Shown one piece after another: positions 33,295 through 41,258 of a DNA stretch of 64,000 bases (position 1 is its first letter; the number at the start of each line of letters is the position of its first letter). The stretch comes from Enterococcaceae bacterium OF42-14pH9A (GTDB lineage Bacteria > Bacillota > Bacilli > Lactobacillales > Enterococcaceae): contig JAQEYU010000001.1 in assembly GCA_027692465.1 (NCBI GenBank), forward strand, positions 1,001,338 through 1,065,337, read 5' to 3'. A program made the translations under genes and the position numbers. The notes under the pieces are model-generated. The model was given only the letters and a program-made list of their open reading frames with translations. It did not search any database and had not been told where the DNA came from.

Positions 33295-34089
33295 ATGCGC
33301 TATATCAGAGGGTTTCGATTTTCCAATGAAACAGTGGCCAATCCCAATACTTATCCCTACAATGTTTTCAAAAACAAGACCGGCGAGCTTTTGGTGTTCG
33401 ACCAGGGAATTACGATGCTGTATGGGGAAAACGGTTCGGGAAAGTCGACTTTTTTGAATCTGTTGGCCAACAAACTGGCGCTTCCCGGGGCGGAAAGCGT
33501 GAGAAGCTTCGACAGGCACAGCAATCGTTGGCAGGATTATCTGAGGGAATCGCTGCTATTTTATGAAGACGATGCTGACGGGCATAGCCGACGGGTGCCT
33601 GCTGATAGCCGCTATATCAAAAGCGAGGATATCTTGTATGAGATCAAAAAGGTGCAGCAGGAGGCCGTCTTAAAAGAAGGCTACCGCTACGAGCGGCGCC
33701 GACTGGGGATGACAGCAGAGGAGGTCGCAGCGCACCTGGACACCTTTCGCAGCGGGCTGGAGCTTGAGCGGTTGGCTTTTGCACAGGAGAAATATTCCAA
33801 CGGGGAGACATCACTGCAGGTTTTCGAGGACTATCTGATCAGTGACAGTCTGATTTTATTGGATGAGCCGGAGATCTCCTTGTCGCCGGAAAATCAGCTG
33901 AAACTGGCGGACAAAATCAATCAGTGCGCCTACCGGATGAATACCCAATTCGTCATTGCGACCCATTCGCCGCTGCTTTTGGCAAAGCTGGAGGGGACAA
34001 TCTACAACTTCAGCAAGTCCTCGCTGGTAGTAGATCGCTGGCAGGATCTGCCGGTGGTGCAGCTGTATCGGGAACTCTTTGGGAAGTAA
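33295..34089 (+). CDS. AAA family ATPase (SMC/ABC-like), function unknown
   Basis: 264 residues from MRYIRGFRF, after aggaggaacagccg. Walker A YGENGSGKST (about 43-52), a Gln/Glu-rich helical middle, Walker B DSLILLDEPEISLSPE (about 185-200) and a switch His in IATHSPLLL. No membrane segments, no partner nuclease next door. Related stand-alone ATPases occur widely in Firmicutes; no function can be given. Confidence 0.8.
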   Translation: MRYIRGFRFSNETVANPNTYPYNVFKNKTGELLVFDQGITMLYGENGSGKSTFLNLLANKLALPGAESVRSFDRHSNRWQDYLRESLLFYEDDADGHSRRVPADSRYIKSEDILYEIKKVQQEAVLKEGYRYERRRLGMTAEEVAAHLDTFRSGLELERLAFAQEKYSNGETSLQVFEDYLISDSLILLDEPEISLSPENQLKLADKINQCAYRMNTQFVIATHSPLLLAKLEGTIYNFSKSSLVVDRWQDLPVVQLYRELFGK

Positions 34090-34194
34090 GCGGTGTCTGA
34101 GGATTCTGCATGAAAGTAATTGAAGAGGACAAAACTGTCACAAGCTATTCAGCATGGACGCACTATGATTCTTAGATAACGACAAGACAAAAAT

Positions 34195-34230
34195 AAGACA
34201 GCGTCAACCTTAAAATGCTGACGCTGTCTT
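34195..34230 (-). terminator. Rho-independent terminator (minus strand)
   Basis: AAGACAGCGTCA / TGACGCTGTCTT stem; the minus strand continues ATTTTTGTCTT. It ends the HTH regulator transcript. Confidence 0.88.
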
Positions 34231-34264
34231 AGAAGTTGCATGAGCTGCTTTAAGTTGACGCACG

Positions 34265-34852
34265 CTACTTATCTTTTAGCATCTTCTTCTCAAGTAATGT
34301 ATGGATCAGTGACTTTTCTGTAGTGTTTGGCTTAATTTTGTTCACCGGGCTTTTCAAACCGTATTCTTCGATGCTCTGGACCGTAGCCGGAATTTTTTCA
34401 CCATTTTCTAAAATCAGTTGATCGTACATTCCCTTTGAATCGGTCGTGGCTTCTTTCACGCTGTAAACTCTCATAACCACGCCTCGATCATCTATTTCTT
34501 TGAGTTCCTTTGCTTCATGGTAATAACCCACCCCCGCAACGATGACTAACAGGGCCAACACGAGAGAGGTAATGACACCGGTGTATCTGGGAAACATACT
34601 AATCAGATCCTTTCGTTTATTTTTTTTGCGCAACGTTTTTGTTTCATACACTAGTTGTTTTCGTCCGACCAACTCATCCAGCGAAATATCATAAAGATCA
34701 CAAAGCCAGATTAGGTTTTCGATATCAGGAAAGCTTCTGTCATTTTCCCATTTTGAGATTGTCTGTCGTGAAACATTTAACAGCTTTGCTAACTGTTCCT
34801 GCGTCATACCGCTGTCCATGCGATAATGTTGTAAAGATTTTCCGATACTCAT
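34265..34852 (-). CDS. XRE-family HTH regulator with one membrane segment
   Basis: 195 residues from MSIGKSLQHYR, after gtgaggagcaag. Cro/CI-type HTH at about 3-58 (MTQEQLAKLLNVSRQTISKWEND), basic linker, one membrane helix (about 92-112, SLVLALLVIVAGVGYY) and an extracytoplasmic C-terminal region of about 80 residues. A DNA-binding domain tied to the membrane suggests response to an envelope or outside signal. Promoter at 34878-34906; target unknown. Confidence 0.82.
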   Translation of the reverse strand: MSIGKSLQHYRMDSGMTQEQLAKLLNVSRQTISKWENDRSFPDIENLIWLCDLYDISLDELVGRKQLVYETKTLRKKNKRKDLISMFPRYTGVITSLVLALLVIVAGVGYYHEAKELKEIDDRGVVMRVYSVKEATTDSKGMYDQLILENGEKIPATVQSIEEYGLKSPVNKIKPNTTEKSLIHTLLEKKMLKDK

Positions 34853-35265
34853 CTTGCTCCTCACCTCTCATAATTCAACTATAAAAGAAAACAAAGTCAC
34901 AGCCAAGAAACAATCAGTTGTCATGGCAGACAAAGTGTTAAATATGAATGTCAACGAACAGCGACATCCATATTTGACAGCCAAAATGTGCTACTTTTCC
35001 TTTACATAGGTTTTATACCGCAAGAAGGAAATAAGTCTTTGAGTTATTCTTACTGTTCATCGGATATTTCATAACGTTTGATAGCCATTACAACCGGATC
35101 CTTAGTTTTTTTATCATATCAAGGAACAGTTAAGTTATCAGCTATGGATAGTTTTCAGACACGCCCCAATTCTTGATGAAAAAAATCACCCGCATTTTCC
35201 ATGATTCTGCCGGAAAATGCGGGTGTTCTTCGCGTTGTAACCACCGACTTGTGGGCAAGCGGACT
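34853..35265. other. Intergenic region upstream of the HTH regulator
   Basis: Minus-strand promoter TTGGCT (34906-34901), 17 nt, TATAGT (34883-34878). Further upstream an inverted repeat AAATATGAATGTC (34940-34952)/GACATCCATATTT (34963-34975), one mismatch, could be an operator. The AraC terminator is at 35187-35226. No gene seen. Confidence 0.55.
35187..35226 (-). terminator. Rho-independent terminator of the AraC regulator gene
   Basis: CACCCGCATTTTCC / GGAAAATGCGGGTG, 14-bp stem, followed on the minus strand by ATTTTTTTC. Confidence 0.92.
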
Positions 35266-36144
35266 TCAATGGTGGTCGAAGTACACGAATTTTTGCTCCT
35301 TGTCTGCTTTCAAGAATTCTTTCGGGGTCATGTTGAATTCCTTTTTGAAGCTGCGCAAAAAGTGGGTGTAGGAGCCAAAGCCGCATTGGGGATAGATCTC
35401 GCTGGAGGAGCCGGTTTGCCGCAGGAGTTCTTTGCTGTAGAGCAGGCGTTTTTTTAAGACGTATTGGTGGAAGGTGAAGCCGGTTTGCCGCTTGAATTCC
35501 CGAGACAGGTAGAATTTATCGGCAAAAAAGGCTTCGGAGACTCGGTCCAAAGACAGGTCCTGCGCCAGATTTTCGCTGGCATAGTCCATCAAATCCCTGA
35601 TCAAAGGGGAGGTCGTCGTTTCTTTGGGCTGGACCAGATCTTCTTCGCTGAGACACAGGTTGCTCAGATAGATCATCAGGTTGAGGAAAGCCTGATTGTA
35701 TAAAATATCCCCGCCAAAGCAGTTCTTCGGCGGCTCTTCCAGCGGCGACAAGTAGCTGCGGAGGGTTTCGGTGTCGGTCTGCAGGACGCGGCTGTGTTTT
35801 TGATTGAAGGACTTGAAACAGTTTTGCAGATTGCTTTTGGGGGTCGATAACAAGGCTAGGTATTTCGGTGTGACAAAGATATAGGTACGTTCGAAGACTT
35901 CACTGGTCTGTTTGACGATCCGGTGCAGATCATTGTAATGGACCAGCAGGATCGTCCCCGGGGTCAGCGTATACTCGTGCCCATCCAAAAAGAAATCCCC
36001 GGACCCTGCCAAAGTACAATGGATCTCATAAAAATCGTGATAGTGGTACAAGGTTTTCTCGGTTTTCACCTGGTCTTGGACATGGAACACTTCAAAGGTC
36101 TCGGAGATCATCGTGTTGGCTGCTTCAGGATGTGCCAAGCTCAT
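35266..36144 (-). CDS. AraC-family regulator of the uronide locus
   Basis: 292 residues from MSLAHPEAANT. N-terminal cupin sensor (TLYHYHDFYEIHCTLAGSG, LTPGTILLVHYNDLHR), C-terminal double HTH (about 190-290, SLDRVSEAFFADKFYLSREFKRQTG, then CGFGSYTHFLRSFKKEFNMTPKEF). Divergent from the GH105-TRAP operon with 176 nt between starts, so it most likely activates that operon in response to an unsaturated uronic acid sugar. Confidence 0.88.
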   Translation of the reverse strand: MSLAHPEAANTMISETFEVFHVQDQVKTEKTLYHYHDFYEIHCTLAGSGDFFLDGHEYTLTPGTILLVHYNDLHRIVKQTSEVFERTYIFVTPKYLALLSTPKSNLQNCFKSFNQKHSRVLQTDTETLRSYLSPLEEPPKNCFGGDILYNQAFLNLMIYLSNLCLSEEDLVQPKETTTSPLIRDLMDYASENLAQDLSLDRVSEAFFADKFYLSREFKRQTGFTFHQYVLKKRLLYSKELLRQTGSSSEIYPQCGFGSYTHFLRSFKKEFNMTPKEFLKADKEQKFVYFDHH

Positions 36145-36278
36145 GGGATCACTTCGCTTCCGTGATTTTTCTTGATTATAAGCCGATTTTGGCGAGCATC
36201 GCAAGGCCGCTTGTGCACTTCTTAACAATTTTTGCTAGTTTTTAGTCAATTAGTGCTATTTTTTTGTGAAGTGACTGT

Positions 36279-36309
36279 TGTTATACTGACTTCATTGAAA
36301 ACGGTTTAA
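36279..36309 (+). promoter_or_regulatory. Extended -10 and cre site of the GH105-TRAP operon
   Basis: TG-T-TATACT at 36279-36287; TGAAAACGGTTTAA at 36296-36309 matches nine of ten fixed positions of the CcpA cre consensus and overlaps the expected transcription start, which predicts carbon catabolite repression. Confidence 0.7.
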
Positions 36310-36320
36310 GGAGTGGCGAG

Positions 36321-37424
36321 ATGATTATCAAGGAAGAATTATTTGTACCAAAAGAAGTGGTGGAAAAAAAGATTGATCTGATGATGGACAATCTGACTAC
36401 TATCAAAGACAACGGCGATTTCCTGTTGGATTTTGACGGGTTGAAAGTCGATGACAAGAGCTGGACGATCTGGAATTGGCCGCAGGGGGTGGGGTTGTAC
36501 GGGATTTATAAAAATTACCGCAATACCAAAGATCCGAAAGCCTTGCAGATCGTGATGGATTGGTTTGAAGCACGGATGGCAGAAGGGGCACCGCCGAAAA
36601 ATGTCAATACGATGGCGCCGCTTTTGACGATGGCTTACCTGTACGAGGACACAGGCGATTCTCGTTATGTGCCGTATCTGGAGCAATGGGCCAACTGGGT
36701 GATGTATGACATGCCGCGGACCAAGGAAAACGGTCTGCAGCACGCAACTTACGGGCCGGAAAATAAAGATCAGCTGTGGGACGACACGCTGATGATGACG
36801 GTTCTGCCATTGGCCAAGATCGGCCGGCTGCTGGATCGGCCGGAATATTTGGAAGAAGCCCGCTACCAGTTTCTGCTGCATATCGAGTACCTGAAGGACA
36901 AGAAGACCGGTCTTTGGTATCACGGCTGGACCTTTGAAGGCAATCACAACTACGCCGAGGCACTGTGGGCTCGGGGCAATTGCTGGATTACCATCGCAAT
37001 TCCCGAGATCATCGAGATTTTGGATCTGCGGGCCGGCGATGCTTTCCGGGAGTTTCTGTTGGCAACGCTGCAGGCCCAGGTAAAGGCACTGAAAGAGATG
37101 CAAGACGACTCCGGTTTGTGGCATACGCTGTTGGATGATCCGGATTCTTATCTGGAATCAAGTGCTACTGCAGGCTTTGCGTATGGTATTTTGAAGGCAG
37201 TCCACAAGCGCTACATCGATAAATCCTACGAAGAAGTCGCTTATCAGGCGTTGACGGGTCTGTTGGAAGAAATCGATGCCACCGGTGAAGTACAGCATGT
37301 GTCGATCGGGACCGGCATGGGGGACGATTTGGAATTTTATCGGAATATTGGGATGACGGCGATGCCTTATGGACAATCCTTGACGATTCTGGCATTGACT
37401 GAGCTGTTGGTCTCATTCTCATAA
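36321..37424 (+). CDS. Unsaturated rhamnogalacturonyl hydrolase-like enzyme (GH105)
   Basis: 367-residue alpha/alpha-barrel of the GH105 (YteR/YesR) family, which removes the 4,5-unsaturated uronic acid from pectin-type disaccharides left by lyases. Seen: NWPQGVGLYGIYK, NTMAPLLTMAYLYEDTGD, LWDDTLMMTVLPLAKIGR with the Asp pair of the catalytic site, WARGNCWITIAIPEI, and SATAGFAYGILKAV. No signal peptide, so it acts in the cytosol on imported oligosaccharide. Start after aaggagtggcgag. First gene of an operon with a TRAP transporter and a TIM-barrel isomerase. Confidence 0.9.
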   Translation: MIIKEELFVPKEVVEKKIDLMMDNLTTIKDNGDFLLDFDGLKVDDKSWTIWNWPQGVGLYGIYKNYRNTKDPKALQIVMDWFEARMAEGAPPKNVNTMAPLLTMAYLYEDTGDSRYVPYLEQWANWVMYDMPRTKENGLQHATYGPENKDQLWDDTLMMTVLPLAKIGRLLDRPEYLEEARYQFLLHIEYLKDKKTGLWYHGWTFEGNHNYAEALWARGNCWITIAIPEIIEILDLRAGDAFREFLLATLQAQVKALKEMQDDSGLWHTLLDDPDSYLESSATAGFAYGILKAVHKRYIDKSYEEVAYQALTGLLEEIDATGEVQHVSIGTGMGDDLEFYRNIGMTAMPYGQSLTILALTELLVSFS

Positions 37425-37440
37425 AAATGGAGGGATTCAG

Positions 37441-38457
37441 ATGAAACTGAAAGCAATACCTTTTGTATTCTGTCTGGCGGCGGGGCTCCTGCTGTCAGGC
37501 TGCGGCAAGGAAACGGCCCAGGCTCAGGGGGAAGAGACGCTGGTTTTGCGCTATGCCTATGCCAGCAACTCCCAACCGGTCATCGATTCGATGAAGGAAT
37601 TCGGCCGCCTGGTGGAAGAAAAGACCGACGGCACGGTCAAAGTCGAATATTTTCCTGACGGCCAATTAGGGGGCGAGCGGGAATTGATCGAGCTGACCCA
37701 GACCGGAGCGATCGACTTCACTAAAGTCAGTGCTTCGGCTTTGGAAAGTTTTTCCAAAGACTATGCGATTTTCTCGCTACCTTACTTGTTTGATGATGAA
37801 GCGCATTTTTTTGCGGTGATGGAAGATCAACAGATTATGGACACAGTTTACCAGTCCACCAAAGATCTGGGCTTCACCGGCTTGACCTATTACGATTCCG
37901 GGCAGCGCAGCTTTTATATGGTGAATCAGCCAATCGAAACACCGGCCGATCTGAAAGGTAAAAAGATCCGTGTGATGCAAAGTGAAACCGCTATTAAAAT
38001 GGTGGAGCTGTTGGGAGGCTCGGCTGTGCCGATGGGTTCTGACGAAGTCTACACCTCGCTGCAGTCCAACCTGATCCAAGGAGCCGAAAACAACGAATTT
38101 GTTTTGTACACTGCCGGACACGGCGGGGTTGCCAAGTATTACTCCTATGACGAGCATACCCGGGTGCCGGATATCGTGATCATGAACGAAGCCATCAAAA
38201 AGAAACTGACCTCAGAACAAGTCAAAGCGATTGAAGATGCGGCGGCGGAATCCACCAAGTATGAAATCACCGTTTTCAAAGAGGCGGTGGAAGAAGAAAA
38301 GGCAATCGCCGCCAAAGAATTCGGCGTCAAATTCAACACGGTGGACAATGCCCCTTTTCGCGAATTGGTGAAACCGCTTCATGATGAATTTGCCAAAGAT
38401 CCGCAGTACGGCGAGCTCTATCAGGAAATCCGCTCAGTTGCAGAAAGTGGGGAATAA
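37441..38457 (+). CDS. dctP: TRAP transporter substrate-binding lipoprotein DctP
   Basis: 338 residues. Lipobox LLSGC (Cys21) anchors it outside the membrane. Typical DctP motifs: DFTKVSASALESFSKDY, then DLKGKKIRVMQS with the carboxylate-binding Arg and NLIQGAENNEF with the conserved Asn. Binds an organic acid; context suggests an unsaturated uronide or its oligosaccharide. 16 nt after the GH105 gene, with a gaggg ribosome site. Confidence 0.93.
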   Translation: MKLKAIPFVFCLAAGLLLSGCGKETAQAQGEETLVLRYAYASNSQPVIDSMKEFGRLVEEKTDGTVKVEYFPDGQLGGERELIELTQTGAIDFTKVSASALESFSKDYAIFSLPYLFDDEAHFFAVMEDQQIMDTVYQSTKDLGFTGLTYYDSGQRSFYMVNQPIETPADLKGKKIRVMQSETAIKMVELLGGSAVPMGSDEVYTSLQSNLIQGAENNEFVLYTAGHGGVAKYYSYDEHTRVPDIVIMNEAIKKKLTSEQVKAIEDAAAESTKYEITVFKEAVEEEKAIAAKEFGVKFNTVDNAPFRELVKPLHDEFAKDPQYGELYQEIRSVAESGE

Positions 38458-38459
38458 AC

Positions 38460-38930
38460 ATGCGCAAAATGTTGAATACGGCTTTAGGAATCCTCTGCAG
38501 TATCTTATTGTCGGTAATGGTTTGGATCGTTTTATGGCAGGTATTTGCCCGGTCGGTCTTGAATAATCCCAATACCGCTACCGAAGAGCTGGTGCGTTTC
38601 GGTCTGGTGTGGCTGGCGATGCTGGCCTCGGCCTATGTCGTCGGGGAACGGACCCATTTGGCGGTGACGGTTTTAAGTGAAAAGCTGCGGGGCAAAGCCA
38701 AAACCCGCTTGGATATCATCGTTCAGCTGCTCTTTATTCTGTTTGCGGTGATCATCATGATCTATGGCGGCTTCAATGCGGTCGGTGTCACGATGGACCA
38801 GATTTCGCCGTCACTTTCAATTCCGATGGGATATGTGTACTTGGCTGTGCCGGTCAGCGGTGTGCTGATCGTTTGTTACAGCGTATTGAATTTGTTGGAT
38901 GACATGAAAAAAAGTAAGGAGGCAGTCTAA
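38460..38930 (+). CDS. dctQ: TRAP transporter small permease DctQ
   Basis: 156 residues, four membrane helices; motif VWQVFARSVLNNP (W-Q-x-F-x-R) and ATEELVRFGLVWLAMLASA characteristic of DctQ. Starts two bases after the dctP stop and overlaps dctM by one base. Confidence 0.92.
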   Translation: MRKMLNTALGILCSILLSVMVWIVLWQVFARSVLNNPNTATEELVRFGLVWLAMLASAYVVGERTHLAVTVLSEKLRGKAKTRLDIIVQLLFILFAVIIMIYGGFNAVGVTMDQISPSLSIPMGYVYLAVPVSGVLIVCYSVLNLLDDMKKSKEAV

Positions 38931-40225
38931 TGGCTTTAGAAGCAGGTTTGATCTTGTTCTTCACCTTTGCAATCTTGCTGTTTATCGGCATGCCGATCGC
39001 GATTGGTATTGCATGTTCGTCGATGATGACGCTGCTGTTGGTGATTCCCTTCAATATTTCCGCCTTCAGCTCAGCGCAGAAAATGGTCGGTTCCGTCAAT
39101 AGTTTCTCGCTGGTGGCGATTCCCTTTTTCGTCCTGTCGGGGATCATCATGAACCACGGCGGGATCGCCAAAAAGCTGGTGGATTTTGCCATGCTGTTTG
39201 TCGGGCGGATTCCCGGAGCCTTGTCCCATACGAATATTTTGGGCAATCTGCTGTTCGGCTCCATCTCCAGCTCGGCGATTGCAGCTTCAACGGCGATCGG
39301 CGGAGTCTTGATCCCGCAACAAGTCGAAGAAGGCTATGACCGCAAATTTGCGACAGCCGTGAATATCGCTTCGGCACCAACGGGCATGGTGGTGCCGCCG
39401 AGTACCGCCTTCATCATGTATTCCTTAGTGGCCGGGGGCGCTTCGATCTCGGCGTTGTTCATGGGCGGCTACGTCGTGGGTGTCTTGTGGGCTTTGGGGA
39501 TCATGATCGTGGCCTTCGTCGTGGCAAAGAAAAACAAATACCCGACAGCGCCACGGGTTGCTGCTAAAGATGCGTGGAAGATTGTCAAAGAAGCGGTGCC
39601 GAGTATCTTGTTGATTTTCATTATTATTTTCGGAATCTTGTCCGGTTTCTTTACCGCTGTCGAAGCCTCCGCAATCGCAGTGGCCTACTCCTTGTTGATC
39701 TCAATGTTCTATTATAAGACCGTCAAAGTGGCGGATATTCCCGGGATGCTGGTCAATGCTGTTAAAATGACCGGGACGATCATGTTCTTGTTGGCCACCT
39801 CTTCGATGATGTCCTTTGCAATGGCCTTCACGGGAATTCCGCAGGCTATCAGCGGAGCAATCATGGGTGTGACAGACAACAAATTGATCATTTTGCTGCT
39901 GATCAATATTGTGCTGCTGTTAGTGGGGATGTTCATGGACGTGGCACCGGCGATTTTGATCTTCACGCCGATCTTTTTGCCGATCGTTACCAGCATCGGT
40001 GTCGATCCGGTCCACTATGGCTTGTTTTCCATCATGAATCTGTGTGTCGGTTCCATCACGCCGCCTGTGGGAACGGGACTGTATGTCGGTGCCAGCGTCG
40101 GCGGTGTGAAGGCCGAAAAGATGCTGAAACCGATGATTCCTTTTTATGCGGTTATTTTATTGGTGCTGCTGTTGATCACCTACTTCCCGCAAATTGTCAT
40201 GTGGTTGCCGAATCTGGCAGGATAG
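38930..40225 (+). CDS. dctM: TRAP transporter large permease DctM
   Basis: 431 residues, about twelve membrane helices; LFIGMPIAIGIACSS, GSISSSAIAASTAIGGVLIPQQ and CVGSITPPVGTGLYVGA are DctM signatures. Forms a sodium-driven transporter with DctP and DctQ. Start overlaps the dctQ stop (taatg) after aaggaggcagtc. Confidence 0.95.
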   Translation: MALEAGLILFFTFAILLFIGMPIAIGIACSSMMTLLLVIPFNISAFSSAQKMVGSVNSFSLVAIPFFVLSGIIMNHGGIAKKLVDFAMLFVGRIPGALSHTNILGNLLFGSISSSAIAASTAIGGVLIPQQVEEGYDRKFATAVNIASAPTGMVVPPSTAFIMYSLVAGGASISALFMGGYVVGVLWALGIMIVAFVVAKKNKYPTAPRVAAKDAWKIVKEAVPSILLIFIIIFGILSGFFTAVEASAIAVAYSLLISMFYYKTVKVADIPGMLVNAVKMTGTIMFLLATSSMMSFAMAFTGIPQAISGAIMGVTDNKLIILLLINIVLLLVGMFMDVAPAILIFTPIFLPIVTSIGVDPVHYGLFSIMNLCVGSITPPVGTGLYVGASVGGVKAEKMLKPMIPFYAVILLVLLLITYFPQIVMWLPNLAG

Positions 40226-40234
40226 GAGAAAACC

Positions 40235-41062
40235 ATGTATACATTGACCATCCGCGGGCACGATCTTTCCGGTGTGACTGATTTTCACGACCTGGGGCAA
40301 AAAGCTGCCGCTGCCGGTATCCATAATTTGCAGCTGGCACTGAATATGTCATTTTCGCAAATGAGTGAAGCCTCGCAGCTCAACCCCGGCCTAGGGCGTC
40401 ACGTCACGCAGGCTTTGGCCGCTTCAAATGTCCAGGTGGGAATCTTGAGCTGTTATGTCCAGATGATGCATCCGGATCTGGCAGAGCGGGAAAAAGCCAT
40501 CGCAAAGTTTGAAGCTTATCTGCAGCATGCCCGTTATTTCGGGGCCGCTATGGTAGCCAGCGAAACCGGCAGTCTGTCAGTGGCCGGTTACACGGAGGAC
40601 AATTTTACCGATGACGCCTTTTCCCAGCTGGCGGCAGTGATCAAACGACTGGTAGCGTGCGGCGAGCGCCACAATACGCTGGTAGCCATCGAGGCCGGGC
40701 TGAATCATCCCCTGTATTCGCTGGATCGCATCGAACAGCTGCTGCAGGAAGTCGCATCGGAGCATTTGCAGATTATTTTGGATCCGACGAATTTGATTAC
40801 TACGGCAAATTATCAAACGCAGGTCGACTTGGTAGCCGAAGCCTTTGCCCGCTTCGGGGAGCAGATTTGTGCCTTTCATTTGAAGGATTTCATCGTGGCC
40901 GACAATCAGATCGTCCCGGTAAATCTGGGCGCCGGTGTCATGGAGTATCAGAAAATCCTGGACCTCATCCGCCACTATAAGCCTTATTGCTATGTTGTCT
41001 TGGAGGAAACGAAAGACGGCTTTATCAAAGACGCTGTGAATCTGATCGAAGCCGGGCTTTAA
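40235..41062 (+). CDS. Sugar phosphate isomerase/epimerase family TIM barrel
   Basis: 275 residues of the AP-endonuclease-2/xylose-isomerase-like barrel. Metal ligands fit VAIEAGLNHP, IILDPTNLI, CAFHLKDF and VVLEETKDGF (Glu, Asp, His, Glu). The reaction is unknown; position at the end of the GH105-TRAP operon suggests isomerisation or epimerisation of the liberated keto-uronate or its partner sugar. Start after ggagaaaacc. Confidence 0.85.
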   Translation: MYTLTIRGHDLSGVTDFHDLGQKAAAAGIHNLQLALNMSFSQMSEASQLNPGLGRHVTQALAASNVQVGILSCYVQMMHPDLAEREKAIAKFEAYLQHARYFGAAMVASETGSLSVAGYTEDNFTDDAFSQLAAVIKRLVACGERHNTLVAIEAGLNHPLYSLDRIEQLLQEVASEHLQIILDPTNLITTANYQTQVDLVAEAFARFGEQICAFHLKDFIVADNQIVPVNLGAGVMEYQKILDLIRHYKPYCYVVLEETKDGFIKDAVNLIEAGL

Positions 41063-41200
41063 ACCGACAGCGAAACGAAAAACACAGAGGGGCTGCAGGT
41101 TATCGTCGGTTCTATTATGTGGGGCTGAGGCTGCACAGTCAGAATGCAAATTGTAGTAAAAAGAACTGAAATAGTTTGCGCCGGCGTTGTTGAGCATACG

Positions 41201-41253
41201 AAAAACACTCGAATTTCCTCTGGGACTTAAGGAGGGATTCGAGTGTTTTTTTG
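41201..41253. terminator. Bidirectional terminator
   Basis: AAAACACTCGAAT / ATTCGAGTGTTTT stem with a second inner pairing; serves the TRAP operon and the GW protein gene. Confidence 0.9.
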
Positions 41254-41258
41254 TCGGT

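Noticed and set aside
33295..34089. Anti-phage defence ATPase
   Set aside because: No partner nuclease or effector lies next to it; a stand-alone ATPase does not support a defence call.
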